In this document: positions 31,197-45,860 of the stretch, in pieces
Layout: the number at the start of each line of letters is the position of its first letter
Numbering within the stretch: the stretch's first letter is position 1
Assembly: GCA_037893225.1 (NCBI GenBank)
Contig: JAZGUH010000197.1
Coordinates: forward strand, 1,612,001-1,676,000
Direction of reading: 5' to 3'
Length of the DNA: 64,000 bases
Source of the DNA: Hippasteria phrygiana
Taxonomy: Eukaryota; Echinodermata; Asteroidea; Valvatida; Goniasteridae
Made by a program: the position numbers and the translations under genes
The notes under the pieces: generated by a model
What the model was told of the DNA's origin: nothing
The model's database searches: none
Seen by the model: only the letters and a program-made list of their open reading frames with translations

Positions 31197-32612
31197 GTGC
31201 ACTTGCTATACAATGGACTAGCCGAGACATCCACCATGCAACTTGGGCCCCAAATGAGGGCGTTTTTCGGTCTGACATTGAACGAAATTGCGCACAATCT
31301 TGATACTGTTGGAAAGAGGGACTCCTCAGCAACATCCATACCAATTTCCAGCTCCGCAGGCCCAAGTTCAGCCAAATGATGGCCGAGATAAGCGAGTAGT
31401 TTTTTTTCCGAACTGATTTTGTCTGCATTCCCGCATGAGTGTACATGCTAAACAATGGACTAGCCGAGACCCCCACCATGCAACTTGGGCCCCAAATGAG
31501 GGCGTTTTTCGGTCTGACATTGAACGAAAATGCGCACAATCTTGATACTGTTGGAAAGAGGGACTCCTCAGCAAAATCCCGACCAATTTCCAGCTCCTCA
31601 GACGCCAGTTCAGCCGAATGATGGCCGAGATAAGCGAGTATTTTTTTTCGAACTGATTTTTTCTGCATTCCCGCATGAGTGTACATGCTATACAATGGAC
31701 TAGCCGAGACCCCCACCATGCAACTTGGGCCCCAAATGAGGGCGTTTTTCGGTCTGACATTGAACGAAAATGCGCACAATCTTGATACTGTTGGAAAGAG
31801 GGACTCCTCAGCAACATCCCGACCAATTTCCAGCTCCTCAGACGCCAGTTCAGCCGAATGATGGCCGAGATAAGCGAGTATTTTTTTTCGAACTGATTTT
31901 GTCTGCATTCCCGCAGGAGTGTACATGCTATACAATGGACTAGCCGAGAACCCCACCACCAAATGAGGGCGTTTTTCGGTCTGACATTGAACGAAATTGC
32001 GCACAATCTTGATACTGTTGGAAAGAGGGACTCCTCAGCAACATCCATACCAATTTCCAACTCCGCAGGCCCAAGTTCAGCCAAATGATGGCCGAGATAA
32101 GCGAGTATTCTTTTTTCCGAACTGATTTTGTCTGCATTCCCGCATGAGTGTACATGCTATACAATGGACTAGCCGAGACCCCCACCATGCAACTTGGGCC
32201 CCAAATGAGGGCGTTTTTCGGTCTGACATTGAACGAAAATGCGCACAATCTTGATACTGTTGGAAAGAGGGACTCCTCAGCAACATCCCGACCAATTTCC
32301 AGCTCCTCAGACGGCAGTTCAGCCAAATGATGGCCGAGATAAGCGAGTATTTTTTTTCGAACTGGTTTTTTCTGCATTCCCGCAGGAGTGTACATGCTAT
32401 ACAATGGACTAGCCGAGAACCCCACCACCAAATGAGGGCGTCTTTCGGTCTGACGTTGACCGAAACTGCGCACAATCTTGATACTGATGGAAAGAGGGGC
32501 TCATCAGCAACATCCAGACCAATCCCCAGCTCCTCAGACCCAAGTTCAGCCAAATGATGGCCAAGATCAGCGAGTAGGTTTTTTAAACTAATTTTTCTCC
32601 ATTCCCGCATAA
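31197..32612. repeat. Higher-order repeat unit, 1,416 bp
   Basis: Six monomers start at 31197 (Q), 31439 (S), 31679 (P), 31919 (R), 32148 (P') and 32388. The last monomer is a variant of R' that keeps CCAAATGAGG. The next monomer starts at 32613. Confidence 0.85.
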
Positions 32613-33319
32613 GTGCACTTGCTATACGATGGACTAGCCGAGACCCCCACCACGCAACTTGGGCCCCAAATTAGGGCGCTTTTCGGTCTGACATTGAACG
32701 AAATTGCGCACAATCTTGATACTGTTGGAAAGAGGGACTCCTCAGCAACATCCATACCAATTTCCAGCCCCGCAGGCCCAAGTTCAGCCAAATGATGGCC
32801 GAGATAAGCGAGTATTCTTTTTTCCGAACTGATTTTGTCTGCATTCCCGCATGAGTGTACATGCTATACAATGGACTAGCCGAGACCCCCACCATGCAAC
32901 TTGGGCCCCAAAGGAGGGCGTTTTTTCGGTCTGACATTGAACGAAAATGCGCACAATCTTGATACTGTTGGAAAGAGAGACTCCTCAGCAACATCCAGAC
33001 CACTTTCCAGCTCCTCAGTCGCCAGTTCAGCCGAATGATTGCCGAGAAAAGCGAGTATTTTTTTTCGAACTGATTTTTTCTACTTTCCCGCATGAGTGTA
33101 CATGCTATACAATGGACTAGCCGGGAACCCCACCACCAAATGAGGGCGTTTTTCGGTCTGACGTTGAACGAAACTGCGCACAATCTTGATACTGATGGAA
33201 AGAGGGACTCATCAGCAACATCCAGACAATCCCCAGCTCCTCAGACCCAAGTTCAGCTAAATGATGGCCGAGATAAGCGAGTAGGTTTTTTAAACTAATT
33301 TTTCTCCATTCCCGCATAA

Positions 33320-34735
33320 GTGCACTTGCTATACAATGGACTAGCCGAGACATCCACCATGCAACTTGGGCCCCAAATGAGGGCGTTTTTCGGTCTGACA
33401 TTGAACGAAATTGCGCACAATCTTGATACTGTTGGAAAGAGGGACTCCTCAGCAACATCCATACCAATTTCCAGCTCCGCAGGCCCAAGTTCAGCCAAAT
33501 GATGGCCGAGATAAGCGAGTAGTTTTTTTTCCGAACTGATTTTGTCTGCATTCCCGCATGAGTGTACATGCTAAACAATGGACTAGCCGAGACCCCCACC
33601 ATGCAACTTGGGCCCCAAATGAGGGCGTTTTTCGGTCTGACATTGAACGAAAATGCGCACAATCTTGATACTGTTGGAAAGAGGGACTCCTCAGCAAAAT
33701 CCCGACCAATTTCCAGCTCCTCAGACGCCAGTTCAGCCGAATGATGGCCGAGATAAGCGAGTATTTTTTTTCGAACTGATTTTTTCTGCATTCCCGCATG
33801 AGTGTACATGCTATACAATGGACTAGCCGAGACCCCCACCATGCAACTTGGGCCCCAAATGAGGGCGTTTTTCGGTCTGACATTGAACGAAAATGCGCAC
33901 AATCTTGATACTGTTGGAAAGACGGACTCCTCAGCAACATCCCGACCAATTTCCAGCTCCTCAGACGCCAGTTCAGCCGAATGATGGCCGAGATAAGCGA
34001 GAATTTTTTTTCGAACTGATTTTGTCTGCATTCCCGCAGGAGTGTACATGCTATACAATGGACTAGCCGAGAACCCCACCACCAAATGAGGGCGTTTTTC
34101 GGTCTGACATTGAACGAAATTGCGCACAATCTTGATACTGTTGGAAAGAGGGACTCCTCAGCAACATCCATACCAATTTCCAGCTCCGCAGGCCCAAGTT
34201 CAGCCAAATGATGGCCGAGATAAGCGAGTATTCTTTTTTCCGAACTGATTTTGTCTGCATTCCCGCATGAGTGTACATGCTATACAATGGACTAGCCGAG
34301 ACCCCCACCATGCAACTTGGGCCCCAAATGAGGGCGTTTTTCGGTCTGACATTGAACGAAAATGCGCACAATCTTGATACTGTTGGAAAGAGGGACTCCT
34401 CAGCAACATCCCGACCAATTTCCAGCTCCTCAGACGCCAGTTCAGCCGAATGATGGCCGAGATCAGCGAGTATTTTTTTTCGAACTGATTTTGTCTGCAT
34501 TCCCGCATGAGTGTACATGCTATACAATGGACTAGCCGAGAACCCCACCACCAAAGAGGGCGTTTTTCGGTCTGACGTTGAACGAAACTGCGCACAATCT
34601 TGATACTGATGGAAAGAGGGACCTCATCAGCAACATCCAGACCAATCCCCAGCTCCTCAGACCCAAGTTCAGCCAAATGATGGCCGAGATAAGCGAGTAG
34701 GATGTTTAAACTAATTTTTCTCCATTCCCGCATAA
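33320..34735. repeat. Higher-order repeat unit, 1,416 bp
   Basis: Monomers Q-S-P-R-P'-R' start at 33320, 33562, 33802, 34042, 34271 and 34511. The next Q starts at 34736. Confidence 0.9.
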
Positions 34736-37700
34736 GTGCACTTGCTATACAATGGACTAGCCGAGACATCCACCATGCAACTTGGGCCCCAAATGAGGGC
34801 GTTTTTCGGTCTGACATTGAACGAAATTGCGCCCAATCTTGATACTGTTGGAAAGAGGGACTCCTCAGCAACATCCATACCAATTTCCAGCTCCGCAGGC
34901 CCAAGTTCAGCCAAATGATGGCCGAGATAAGCGAGTAGTTTTTTTTCCGAACTGATTTTGTCTGCATTCCCGCATGAGTGTACATGCTAAACAATGGACT
35001 AGCCGAGACCCCCACCATGCAACTTGGGCCCCAAATGAGGGCGTTTTTCGGTCTGACATTGAACGAAAATGCCCACAATCTTGATACTGTTGGAAAGAGG
35101 GACTCCTCAGCAAAATCCCGACCAATTTCCAGCTCCTCAGACGCCAGTTCAGCCGAATGATGGCCGAGATAAGCGAGTATTTTTTTTCGAACTGATTTTG
35201 TCTGCATTCCCGCATGAGTGTACATGCTATACAATGGACTAGCCGAGAACCCCACCACCAAATGAGGGCGTTTTTCGTTCTGACATTGAACGAAATTGCG
35301 CACAATCTTGATACTGTTGGAAAGAGGGACTCCTCAGCAACATCCATACCAATTTCCAGCTCCGCAGGCCCAAGTTCAGCCAAATGATGGCCGAGATAAG
35401 CGAGTATTCTTTTTTCCGAACTGATTTTGTCTGCATTCCCGCATGAGTGTACATGCTATACAATGGACTAGCCGAGACCCCCACCATGCAACTTGGGCCC
35501 CAAATGAGGGCGTTTTTCGGTCTGACATTGAACGAAAATGCGCACAATCTTGATACTGTTGGAAAGAGGGACTCCTCAGCAACATCCCGACCAATTTCCA
35601 GCTCCTCAGACGCCAGTTCAGCCGAAAGATGGCCGAGATAAGCGAGTATTTTTTTTCGAACTGATTTTTTCTGCATTCCCGCAGGAGTGTACATGCTATA
35701 CAATGGACTAGCCGAGAACCCCACCACCAAATGAGGGCGTTTTTCGGTCTGACATTGAACGAAATTGCGCACAATCTTGATACTGTTGGAAAGAGGGACT
35801 CCTCAGCAACATCCATACCAATTTCCAGCTCCGCAGGCCCAAGTTCAGCCAAATGATGGCCGAGATAAGCGAGTATTCTTTTTTCCGAACTGATTTTGTC
35901 TGCATTCCCGCATGAGTGTACATGCTATACAATGGACTAGCCGAGACCCCCACCATGCAACTTGGGCCCCAAATGAGGGCGTTTTTCGGTCTGACATTGA
36001 ACGAAAATGCGCACAATCTTGATACTGTTGGAAAGAGGGACTCCTCAGCAACATCCCGACCAATTTCCAGCTCCTCAGACGCCAGTTCAGCCGAATGATG
36101 GCCGAGATCAGCGAGTATTTTTTTTCGAACTGATTTTGTCTGCATTCCCGCATGAGTGTACATGCTATACAATGGACTAGCCGAGACCCCCACCATGCAA
36201 CTTGGGCCCCAAATGAGGGCGTTTTTCGGTCTGACATTGAACGAAAATGCGCACAATCTTGATACTGTTGGAAAGAGGGACTCCTCAGCAACATCCCGAC
36301 CAATTTCCAGCTCCTCAGACGCCAGTTCAGCCGAATGATGGCCGAGATAAGCGAGTATTTTTTTTCGAACTGATTTTTTCTGCATTCCCGCATGAGTGTA
36401 CATGCTATACAATGGACTAGCCGAGACCCCCACCATGCAACTTGGGCCCCAAATGAGGGCGTTTTTCGGTCTGACATTGAACGAAAATGCGCACAATCTT
36501 GATACTGTTGGAAAGAGGGACTCCTCAGCAACATCCCGACCAATTTCCAGCTCCTCAGACGCCAGTTCAGCCGAATGATGGCCGAGATAAGCGAGTATTT
36601 CTTTTCGAACTGATTTTTTCTGCATTCCCGCAGGAGTGTACATGCTATACAATGGACTAGCCGAGAACCCCACCACCAAATGAGGGCGTTTTTCGGTCTG
36701 ACATTGAACGAAATTGCGCACAATCTTGATACTGTTGGAAAGAGGGACTCCTCAGCAACATCCATACCAATTTCCAGCTCCGCAGGCACAAGTTCAGCCA
36801 AATGATGGCCGAGATAAGCGAGTATTCTTTTTTCCGAACTGATTTTGTCTGCATTCCCGCATGAGTGTACATGCTATACAATGGACTAGCCGAGACCCCC
36901 ACCATGCAACTTGGGCCCCAAATGAGGGCGTTTTTCGGTCTGACATTGAACGAAAATGCGCACAATCTTGATACTGTTGGAAAGAGGGACTCCTCAGCAA
37001 CATCCCGACCAATTTCCAGCTCCTCAGACGCCAGTTCAGCCGAATGATGGCCGAGATAAGCGAGTATTTTTTTTCGAACTGATTTTTTCTGCATTCCCGC
37101 AGGAGTGTACATGCTATACAATGGACTAGCCGAGAACCCCACCACCAAATGAGGGCGTTTTTCGGTCTGACATTGAACGAAATTGCGCACAATCTTGATA
37201 CTGTTGGAAAGAGGGACTCCTCAGCAACATCCATACCAATTTCCAGCTCCGCAGGCCCAAGTTCAGCCAAATGATGGCCGAGATAAGCGAGTATTCTTTT
37301 TTCCGAACTGATTTTGTCTGCATTCCCGCATGAGTGTACATGCTATACAATGGACTAGCCGAGACCCCCACCATGCAACTTGGGCCCCAAATGAGGGCGT
37401 TTTTCGGTCTGACATTGAACGAAAATGCGCACAATCTTGATACTGTTGGAAAGAGGGACTCCTCAGCAACATCCCGACCAATTTCCAGCTCCTCAGACGC
37501 CAGTTCAGCCGAATGATGGCCGAGATCAGCGAGTATTTTTTTTCGAACTGATTTTGTCTGCATTCCCGCATGAGTGTACATGCTATACAATGGACTAGCC
37601 GAGACCCCCACCATGCAACTTGGGCCCCAAATGAGGGCGTTTTTCGGTCTGACATTGAACGAAAATGCGCACAATCTTGATACTGTTGGAAAGAGGGACT

Positions 37701-38750
37701 CCTCAGCAACATCCCGACCAATTTCCAGCTCCTCAGTCGCCAGTTCAGCCGAATGATTGCCGAGAAAAGCGAGTATTTTTTTTCGAACTGATTTTTTCTA
37801 CTTTCCCGCATGAGTGTACATGCTATACAATGGACTAGCCGGGAACCCCACCACCAAATGAGGGCGTTTTTCGGTCTGACGTTGAACGAAACTGCGCACA
37901 ATCTTGATACTGATGGAAAGAGGGACTCATCAGCAACATCCAGACAATCCCCAGCTCCTCAGACCCAAGTTCAGCTAAATGATGGCCGAGATAAGCGAGT
38001 AGGTTTTTTAAACTAATTTTTCTCCATTCCCGCATAAGTGCACTTGCTATACAATGGACTAGCCGAGACATCCACCATGCAACTTGGGCCCCAAATGAGG
38101 GCGTTTTTCGGTCTGACATTGAACGAAATTGCGCACAATCTTGATACTGTTGGAAAGAGGGACTCCTCAGCAACATCCATACCAATTTCCAGCTCCGCAG
38201 GCCCAAGTTCAGCCAAATGATGGCCGAGATAAGCGAGTAGTTTTTTTTCCGAACTGATTTTGTCTGCATTCCCGCATGAGTGTACATGCTAAACAATGGA
38301 CTAGCCGAGACCCCCACCATGCAACTTGGGCCCCAAATGAGGGCGTTTTTCGGTCTGACATTGAACGAAATTGCGCACAATCTTGATACTGTTGGAAAGA
38401 GGGACTCCTCAGCAACATCCATACCAATTTCCAGCTCCGCAGGCCCAAGTTCAGCCAAATGATGGCCGAGATAAGCGAGTATTCTTTTTTCCGAACTGAT
38501 TTTGTCTGCATTCCCGCATGAGTGTACATGCTATACAATGGACTAGCCGAGACCCCCACCATGCAACTTGGGCCCCAAATGAGGGCGTTTTTCGGTCTGA
38601 CATTGAACGAAAATGCGCACAATCTTGATACTGTTGGAAAGAGGGACTCCTCAGCAACATCCCGACCAATTTCCAGCTCCTCAGACGCCAGTTCAGCCAA
38701 ATGATGGCCGAGATAAGCGAGTATTTTTTTTCGAACTGATTTTTTCTGCA
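34230..38750. repeat. Satellite B, large duplication, copy 1 (about 4.5 kb)
   Basis: Landmarks from 34230 to 36720 recur 4,958 bp to the right (34736/39694, 35708/40666). From 37190 to about 38750 they recur 4,489 bp to the right (37263/41752, 38013/42502). The 469-bp difference equals one R+P dimer (229+240) present here at about 36721-37190 and absent in copy 2. Confidence 0.8.
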
Positions 38751-39189
38751 TTCCCGCAGGAGTGTACATGCTATACAATGGACTAGCCGAGAACCCCACC
38801 ACCAAATGAGGGCGTTTTTCGGTCTGACGTTGACCGAAACTGCGCACAATCTTGATACTGATGGAAAGAGGGGCTCATCAGCAACATCCAGACCAATCCC
38901 CAGCTCCTCAGACCCAAGTTCAGCCAAATGATGGCCGAGATAAGCGAGTAGGTTTTTTAAACTAATTTTTCTCCATTCCCGCATAAGTGCACTTGCTATA
39001 CAATGGACTAGCCGAGACCCCCACCACGCAACTTGGGCCCCAAATTAGGGCGCTTTTCGGTCTGACATTGAACGAAATTGCGCACAATCTTGATACTGTT
39101 GGAAAGAGGGACTCCTCAGCAACATCCATACCAATTTCCAGCTCCGCAGGCCCAAGTTCAGCCAAATGATGGCCGAGATAAGCGAGTAT

Positions 39190-42100
39190 TATTTTTTCCG
39201 AACTGATTTTGTCTGCATTCCCGCATGAGTGTACATGCTATACAATGGACTAGCCGAGACCCCCACCATGCAACTTGGGCCCCAAATGAGGGCGTTTTTC
39301 GGTCTGACATTGAACGAAAATGCGCACAATCTTGATACTGTTGGAAAGAGGGACTCCTCAGCAACATCCCGACCAATTTCCAGCTCCTCAGACGCCAGTT
39401 CAGCCGAATGATGGCCGAGATCAGCGAGTATTTTTTTTCGAACTGATTTTGTCTGCATTCCCGCATGAGTGTACATGCTATACAATGGACTAGCCGAGAA
39501 CCCCACCACCAAAGAGGGCGTTTTTCGGTCTGACGTTGAACGAAACTGCGCACAATCTTGATACTGATGGAAAGAGGGACCTCATCAGCAACATCCAGAC
39601 CAATCCCCAGCTCCTCAGACCCAAGTTCAGCCAAATGATGGCCGAGATAAGCGAGTAGGATGTTTAAACTAATTTTTCTCCATTCCCGCATAAGTGCACT
39701 TGCTATACAATGGACTAGCCGAGACATCCACCATGCAACTTGGGCCCCAAATGAGGGCGTTTTTCGGTCTGACATTGAACGAAATTGCGCCCAATCTTGA
39801 TACTGTTGGAAAGAGGGACTCCTCAGCAACATCCATACCAATTTCCAGCTCCGCAGGCCCAAGTTCAGCCAAATGATGGCCGAGATAAGCGAGTAGTTTT
39901 TTTTCCGAACTGATTTTGTCTGCATTCCCGCATGAGTGTACATGCTAAACAATGGACTAGCCGAGACCCCCACCATGCAACTTGGGCCCCAAATGAGGGC
40001 GTTTTTCGGTCTGACATTGAACGAAAATGCCCACAATCTTGATACTGTTGGAAAGAGGGACTCCTCAGCAAAATCCCGACCAATTTCCAGCTCCTCAGAC
40101 GCCAGTTCAGCCGAATGATGGCCGAGATAAGCGAGTATTTTTTTTCGAACTGATTTTGTCTGCATTCCCGCATGAGTGTACATGCTATACAATGGACTAG
40201 CCGAGAACCCCACCACCAAATGAGGGCGTTTTTCGGTCTGACATTGAACGAAATTGCGCACAATCTTGATACTGTTGGAAAGAGGGACTCCTCAGCAACA
40301 TCCATACCAATTTCCAGCTCCGCAGGCCCAAGTTCAGCCAAATGATGGCCGAGATAAGCGAGTATTCTTTTTTCCGAACTGATTTTGTCTGCATTCCCGC
40401 ATGAGTGTACATGCTATACAATGGACTAGCCGAGACCCCCACCATGCAACTTGGGCCCCAAATGAGGGCGTTTTTCGGTCTGACATTGAACGAAAATGCG
40501 CACAATCTTGATACTGTTGGAAAGAGGGACTCCTCAGCAACATCCCGACCGATTTCCAGCTCCTCAGACGCCAGTTCAGCCGAAAGATGGCCGAGATAAG
40601 CGAGTATTTTTTTTCGAACTGATTTTTTCTGCATTCCCGCAGGAGTGTACATGCTATACAATGGACTAGCCGAGAACCCCACCACCAAATGAGGGCGTTT
40701 TTCGGTCTGACATTGAACGAAATTGCGCACAATCTTGATACTGTTGGAAAGAGGGACTCCTCAGCAACATCCATACCAATTTCCAGCTCCGCAGGCCCAA
40801 GTTCAGCCAAATGATGGCCGAGATAAGCGAGTATTCTTTTTTCCGAACTGATTTTGTCTGCATTCCCGCATGAGTGTACATGCTATACAATGGACTAGCC
40901 GAGACCCCCACCATGCAACTTGGGCCCCAAATGAGGGCGTTTTTCGGTCTGACATTGAACGAAAATGCGCACAATCTTGATACTGTTGGAAAGAGGGACT
41001 CCTCAGCAACATCCCGACCAATTTCCAGCTCCTCAGACGCCAGTTCAGCCGAATGATGGCCGAGATCAGCGAGTATTTTTTTTCGAACTGATTTTGTCTG
41101 CATTCCCGCATGAGTGTACATGCTATACAATGGACTAGCCGAGACCCCCACCATGCAACTTGGGCCCCAAATGAGGGCGTTTTTCGGTCTGACATTGAAC
41201 GAAAATGCGCACAATCTTGATACTGTTGGAAAGAGGGACTCCTCAGCAACATCCCGACCAATTTCCAGCTCCTCAGACGCCAGTTCAGCCGAATGATGGC
41301 CGAGATAAGCGAGTATTTTTTTTCGAACTGATTTTTTCTGCATTCCCGCATGAGTGTACATGCTATACAATGGACTAGCCGAGACCCCCACCATGCAACT
41401 TGGGCCCCAAATGAGGGCGTTTTTCGGTCTGACATTGAACGAAAATGCGCACAATCTTGATACTGTTGGAAAGAGGGACTCCTCAGCAACATCCCGACCA
41501 ATTTCCAGCTCCTCAGACGCCAGTTCAGCCGAATGATGGCCGAGATAAGCGAGTATTTCTTTTCGAACTGATTTTTTCTGCATTCCCGCAGGAGTGTACA
41601 TGCTATACAATGGACTAGCCGAGAACCCCACCACCAAATGAGGGCGTTTTTCGGTCTGACATTGAACGAAATTGCGCACAATCTTGATACTGTTGGAAAG
41701 AGGGACTCCTCAGCAACATCCATACCAATTTCCAGCTCCGCAGGCCCAAGTTCAGCCAAATGATGGCCGAGATAAGCGAGTATTCTTTTTTCCGAACTGA
41801 TTTTGTCTGCATTCCCGCATGAGTGTACATGCTATACAATGAACTAGCCGAGACCCCCACCATGCAACTTGGGCCCCAAATGAGGGCGTTTTTCGGTCTG
41901 ACATTGAACGAAAATGCGCACAATCTTGATACTGTTGGAAAGAGGGACTCCTCAGCAACATCCCGACCAATTTCCAGCTCCTCAGACGCCAGTTCAGCCG
42001 AATGATGGCCGAGATCAGCGAGTATTTTTTTTCGAACTGATTTTGTCTGCATTCCCGCATGAGTGTACATGCTATACAATGGACTAGCCGAGACCCCCAC

Positions 42101-43250
42101 CATGCAACTTGGGCCCCAAATGAGGGCGTTTTTCGGTCTGACATTGAACGAAAATGCGCACAATCTTGATACTGTTGGAAAGAGGGACTCCTCAGCAACA
42201 TCCCGACCAATTTCCAGCTCCTCAGTCGCCAGTTCAGCCGAATGATTGCCGAGAAAAGCGAGTATTTTTTTTCGAACTGATTTTTTCTACTTTCCCGCAT
42301 GAGTGTACATGCTATACAATGGACTAGCCGGGAACCCCACCACCAAATGAGGGCGTTTTTCGGTCTGACGTTGAACGAAACTGCGCACAATCTTGATACT
42401 GATGGAAAGAGGGACTCATCAGCAACATCCAGACAATCCCCAGCTCCTCAGACCCAAGTTCAGCTAAATGATGGCCGAGATAAGCGAGTAGGTTTTTTAA
42501 ACTAATTTTTCTCCATTCCCGCATAAGTGCACTTGCTATACAATGGACTAGCCGAGACATCCACCATGCAACTTGGGCCCCAAATGAGGGCGTTTTTCGG
42601 TCTGACATTGAACGAAATTGCGCACAATCTTGATACTGTTGGAAAGAGGGACTCCTCAGCAACATCCATACCAATTTCCAGCTCCGCAGGCCCAAGTTCA
42701 GCCAAATGATGGCCGAGATAAGCGAGTAGTTTTTTTTCCGAACTGATTTTGTCTGCATTCCCGCATGAGTGTACATGCTATACAATGGACTAGCCGAGAC
42801 CCCCACCATGCAACTTGGGCCCCAAATGAGGGCGTTTTTCGGTCTGACATTGAACGAAATTGCGCACAATCTTGATACTGTTGGAAAGAGGGACTCCTCA
42901 GCAACATCCATACCAATTTCCAGCTCCGCAGGCCCAAGTTCAGCCAAATGATGGCCGAGATAAGCGAGTATTCTTTTTTCCGAACTGATTTTGTCTGCAT
43001 TCCCGCATGAGTGTACATGCTATACAATGGACTAGCCGAGACCCCCGCCATGCAACTTGGGCCCCAAATGAGGGCGTTTTTCGGTCTGACATTGAACGAA
43101 AATGCGCACAATCTTGATACTGTTGGAAAGAGGGACTCCTCAGCAACATCCCGACCAATTTCCAGCTCCTCAGACGCCAGTTCAGCCAAATGATGGCCGA
43201 GATAAGCGAGTATTTTTTTTCGAACTGATTTTTTCTGCATTCCCGCAGGA
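39190..43250. repeat. Satellite B, large duplication, copy 2
   Basis: This is the counterpart of 34230-38750 with near-identical sequence and one dimer fewer. Its right part (40666-43250) was then itself duplicated at an offset of 2,606-2,607 bp. Confidence 0.8.
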
Positions 43251-43271
43251 GTGTACATGCTATACAATGGA

Positions 43272-45860
43272 CTAGCCGAGAACCCCACCACCAAATGAGG
43301 GCGTTTTTCGGTCTGACATTGAACGAAATTGCGCACAATCTTGATACTGTTGGAAAGAGGGACTCCTCAGCAACATCCATACCAATTTCCAGCTCCGCAG
43401 GCCCAAGTTCAGCCAAATGATGGCCGAGATAAGCGAGTATTCTTTTTTCCGAACTGATTTTGTCTGCATTCCCGCATGAGTGTACATGCTATACAATGGA
43501 CTAGCCGAGACCCCCACCATGCAACTTGGGCCCCAAATGAGGGCGTTTTTCGGTCTGACATTGAACGAAAATGCGCACAATCTTGATACTGTTGGAAAGA
43601 GGGACTCCTCAGCAACATCCCGACCAATTTCCAGCTCCTCAGACGCCAGTTCAGCCGAATGATGGCCGAGATCAGCGAGTATTTTTTTTCGAACTGATTT
43701 TGTCTGCATTCCCGCATGAGTGTACATGCTATACAATGGACTAGCCGAGACCCCCACCATGCAACTTGGGCCCCAAATGAGGGCGTTTTTCGGTCTGACA
43801 TTGAACGAAAATGCGCACAATCTTGATACTGTTGGAAAGAGGGACTCCTCAGCAACATCCCGACCAATTTCCAGCTCCTCAGACGCCAGTTCAGCCGAAT
43901 GATGGCCGAGATAAGCGAGTATTTTTTTTCGAACTGATTTTTTCTGCATTCCCGCATGAGTGTACATGCTATACAATGGACTAGCCGAGACCCCCACCAT
44001 GCAACTTGGGCCCCAAATGAGGGCGTTTTTCGGTCTGACATTGAACGAAAATGCGCACAATCTTGATACTGTTGGAAAGAGGGACTCCTCAGCAACATCC
44101 CGACCAATTTCCAGCTCCTCAGACGCCAGTTCAGCCGAATGATGGCCGAGATAAGCGAGTATTTCTTTTCGAACTGATTTTTTCTGCATTCCCGCAGGAG
44201 TGTACATGCTATACAATGGACTAGCCGAGAACCCCACCACCAAATGAGGGCGTTTTTCGGTCTGACATTGAACGAAATTGCGCACAATCTTGATACTGTT
44301 GGAAAGAGGGACTCCTCAGCAACATCCATACCAATTTCCAGCTCCGCAGGCCCAAGTTCAGCCAAATGATGGCCGAGATAAGCGAGTATTCTTTTTTCCG
44401 AACTGATTTTGTCTGCATTCCCGCATGAGTGTACATGCTATACAATGGACTAGCCGAGACCCCCACCATGCAACTTGGGCCCCAAATGAGGGCGTTTTTC
44501 GGTCTGACATTGAACGAAAATGCGCACAATCTTGATACTGTTGGAAAGAGGGACTCCTCAGCAACATCCCGACCAATTTCCAGCTCCTCAGACGCCAGTT
44601 CAGCCGAATGATGGCCGAGATCAGCGAGTATTTTTTTTCGAACTGATTTTGTCTGCATTCCCGCATGAGTGTACATGCTATACAATGGACTAGCCGAGAC
44701 CCCCACCATGCAACTTGGGCCCCAAATGAGGGCGTTTTTCGGTCTGACATTGAACGAAAATGCGCACAATCTTGATACTGTTGGAAAGAGGGACTCCTCA
44801 GCAACATCCCGACCAATTTCCAGCTCCTCAGTCGCCAGTTCAGCCGAATGATTGCCGAGAAAAGCGAGTATTTTTTTTTCGAACTGATTTTTTCTACTTT
44901 CCCGCATGAGTGTACATGCTATACAATGGACTAGCCGGGAACCCCACCACCAAATGAGGGCGTTTTTCGGTCTGACGTTGAACGAAACTGCGCACAATCT
45001 TGATACTGATGGAAAGAGGGACTCATCAGCAACATCCAGACAATCCCCAGCTCCTCAGACCCAAGTTCAGCTAAATGATGGCCGAGATAAGCGAGTAGGT
45101 TTTTTAAACTAATTTTTCTCCATTCCCGCATAAGTGCACTTGCTATACAATGGACTAGCCGAGACATCCACCATGCAACTTGGGCCCCAAATGAGGGCGT
45201 TTTTCGGTCTGACATTGAACGAAATTGCGCACAATCTTGATACTGTTGGAAAGAGGGACTCCTCAGCAACATCCATACCAATTTCCAGCTCCGCAGGCCC
45301 AAGTTCAGCCAAATGATGGCCGAGATAAGCGAGTAGTTTTTTTTCCGAACTGATTTTGTCTGCATTCCCGCATGAGTGTACATGCTAAACAATGGACTAG
45401 CCGAGACCCCCACCATGCAACTTGGGCCCCAAATGAGGGCGTTTTTCGGTCTGACATTGAACGAAATTGCGCACAATCTTGATACTGTTGGAAAGAGGGA
45501 CTCCTCAGCAACATCCATACCAATTTCCAGCTCCGCAGGCCCAAGTTCAGCCAAATGATGGCCGAGATAAGCGAGTATTTTTTTTTCCGAACTGATTTTG
45601 TCTGCATTCCCGCATGAGTGTACATGCTATACAATGGACTAGCCGAGACCCCCGCCATGCAACTTGGGCCCCAAATGAGGGCGTTTTTCGGTCTGACATT
45701 GAACGAAAATGCGCACAATCTTGATACTGTTGGAAAGAGGGACTCCTCAGCAACATCCCGACCAATTTCCAGCTCCTCAGACGCCAGTTCAGCCAAATGA
45801 TGGCCGAGATAAGCGAGTATTTTTTTTCGAACTGATTTTTTCTGCATTCCCGCAGGAGTG
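43272..45860. repeat. Satellite B, 2,606/2,607-bp tandem copy of 40666-43250
   Basis: Landmarks shift by 2,606 up to about 44860 (40666/43272, 41615/44221) and by 2,607 after it (42324/44931, 42502/45109). The extra base is one more T in the T-run near 44871-44880. Confidence 0.85.
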
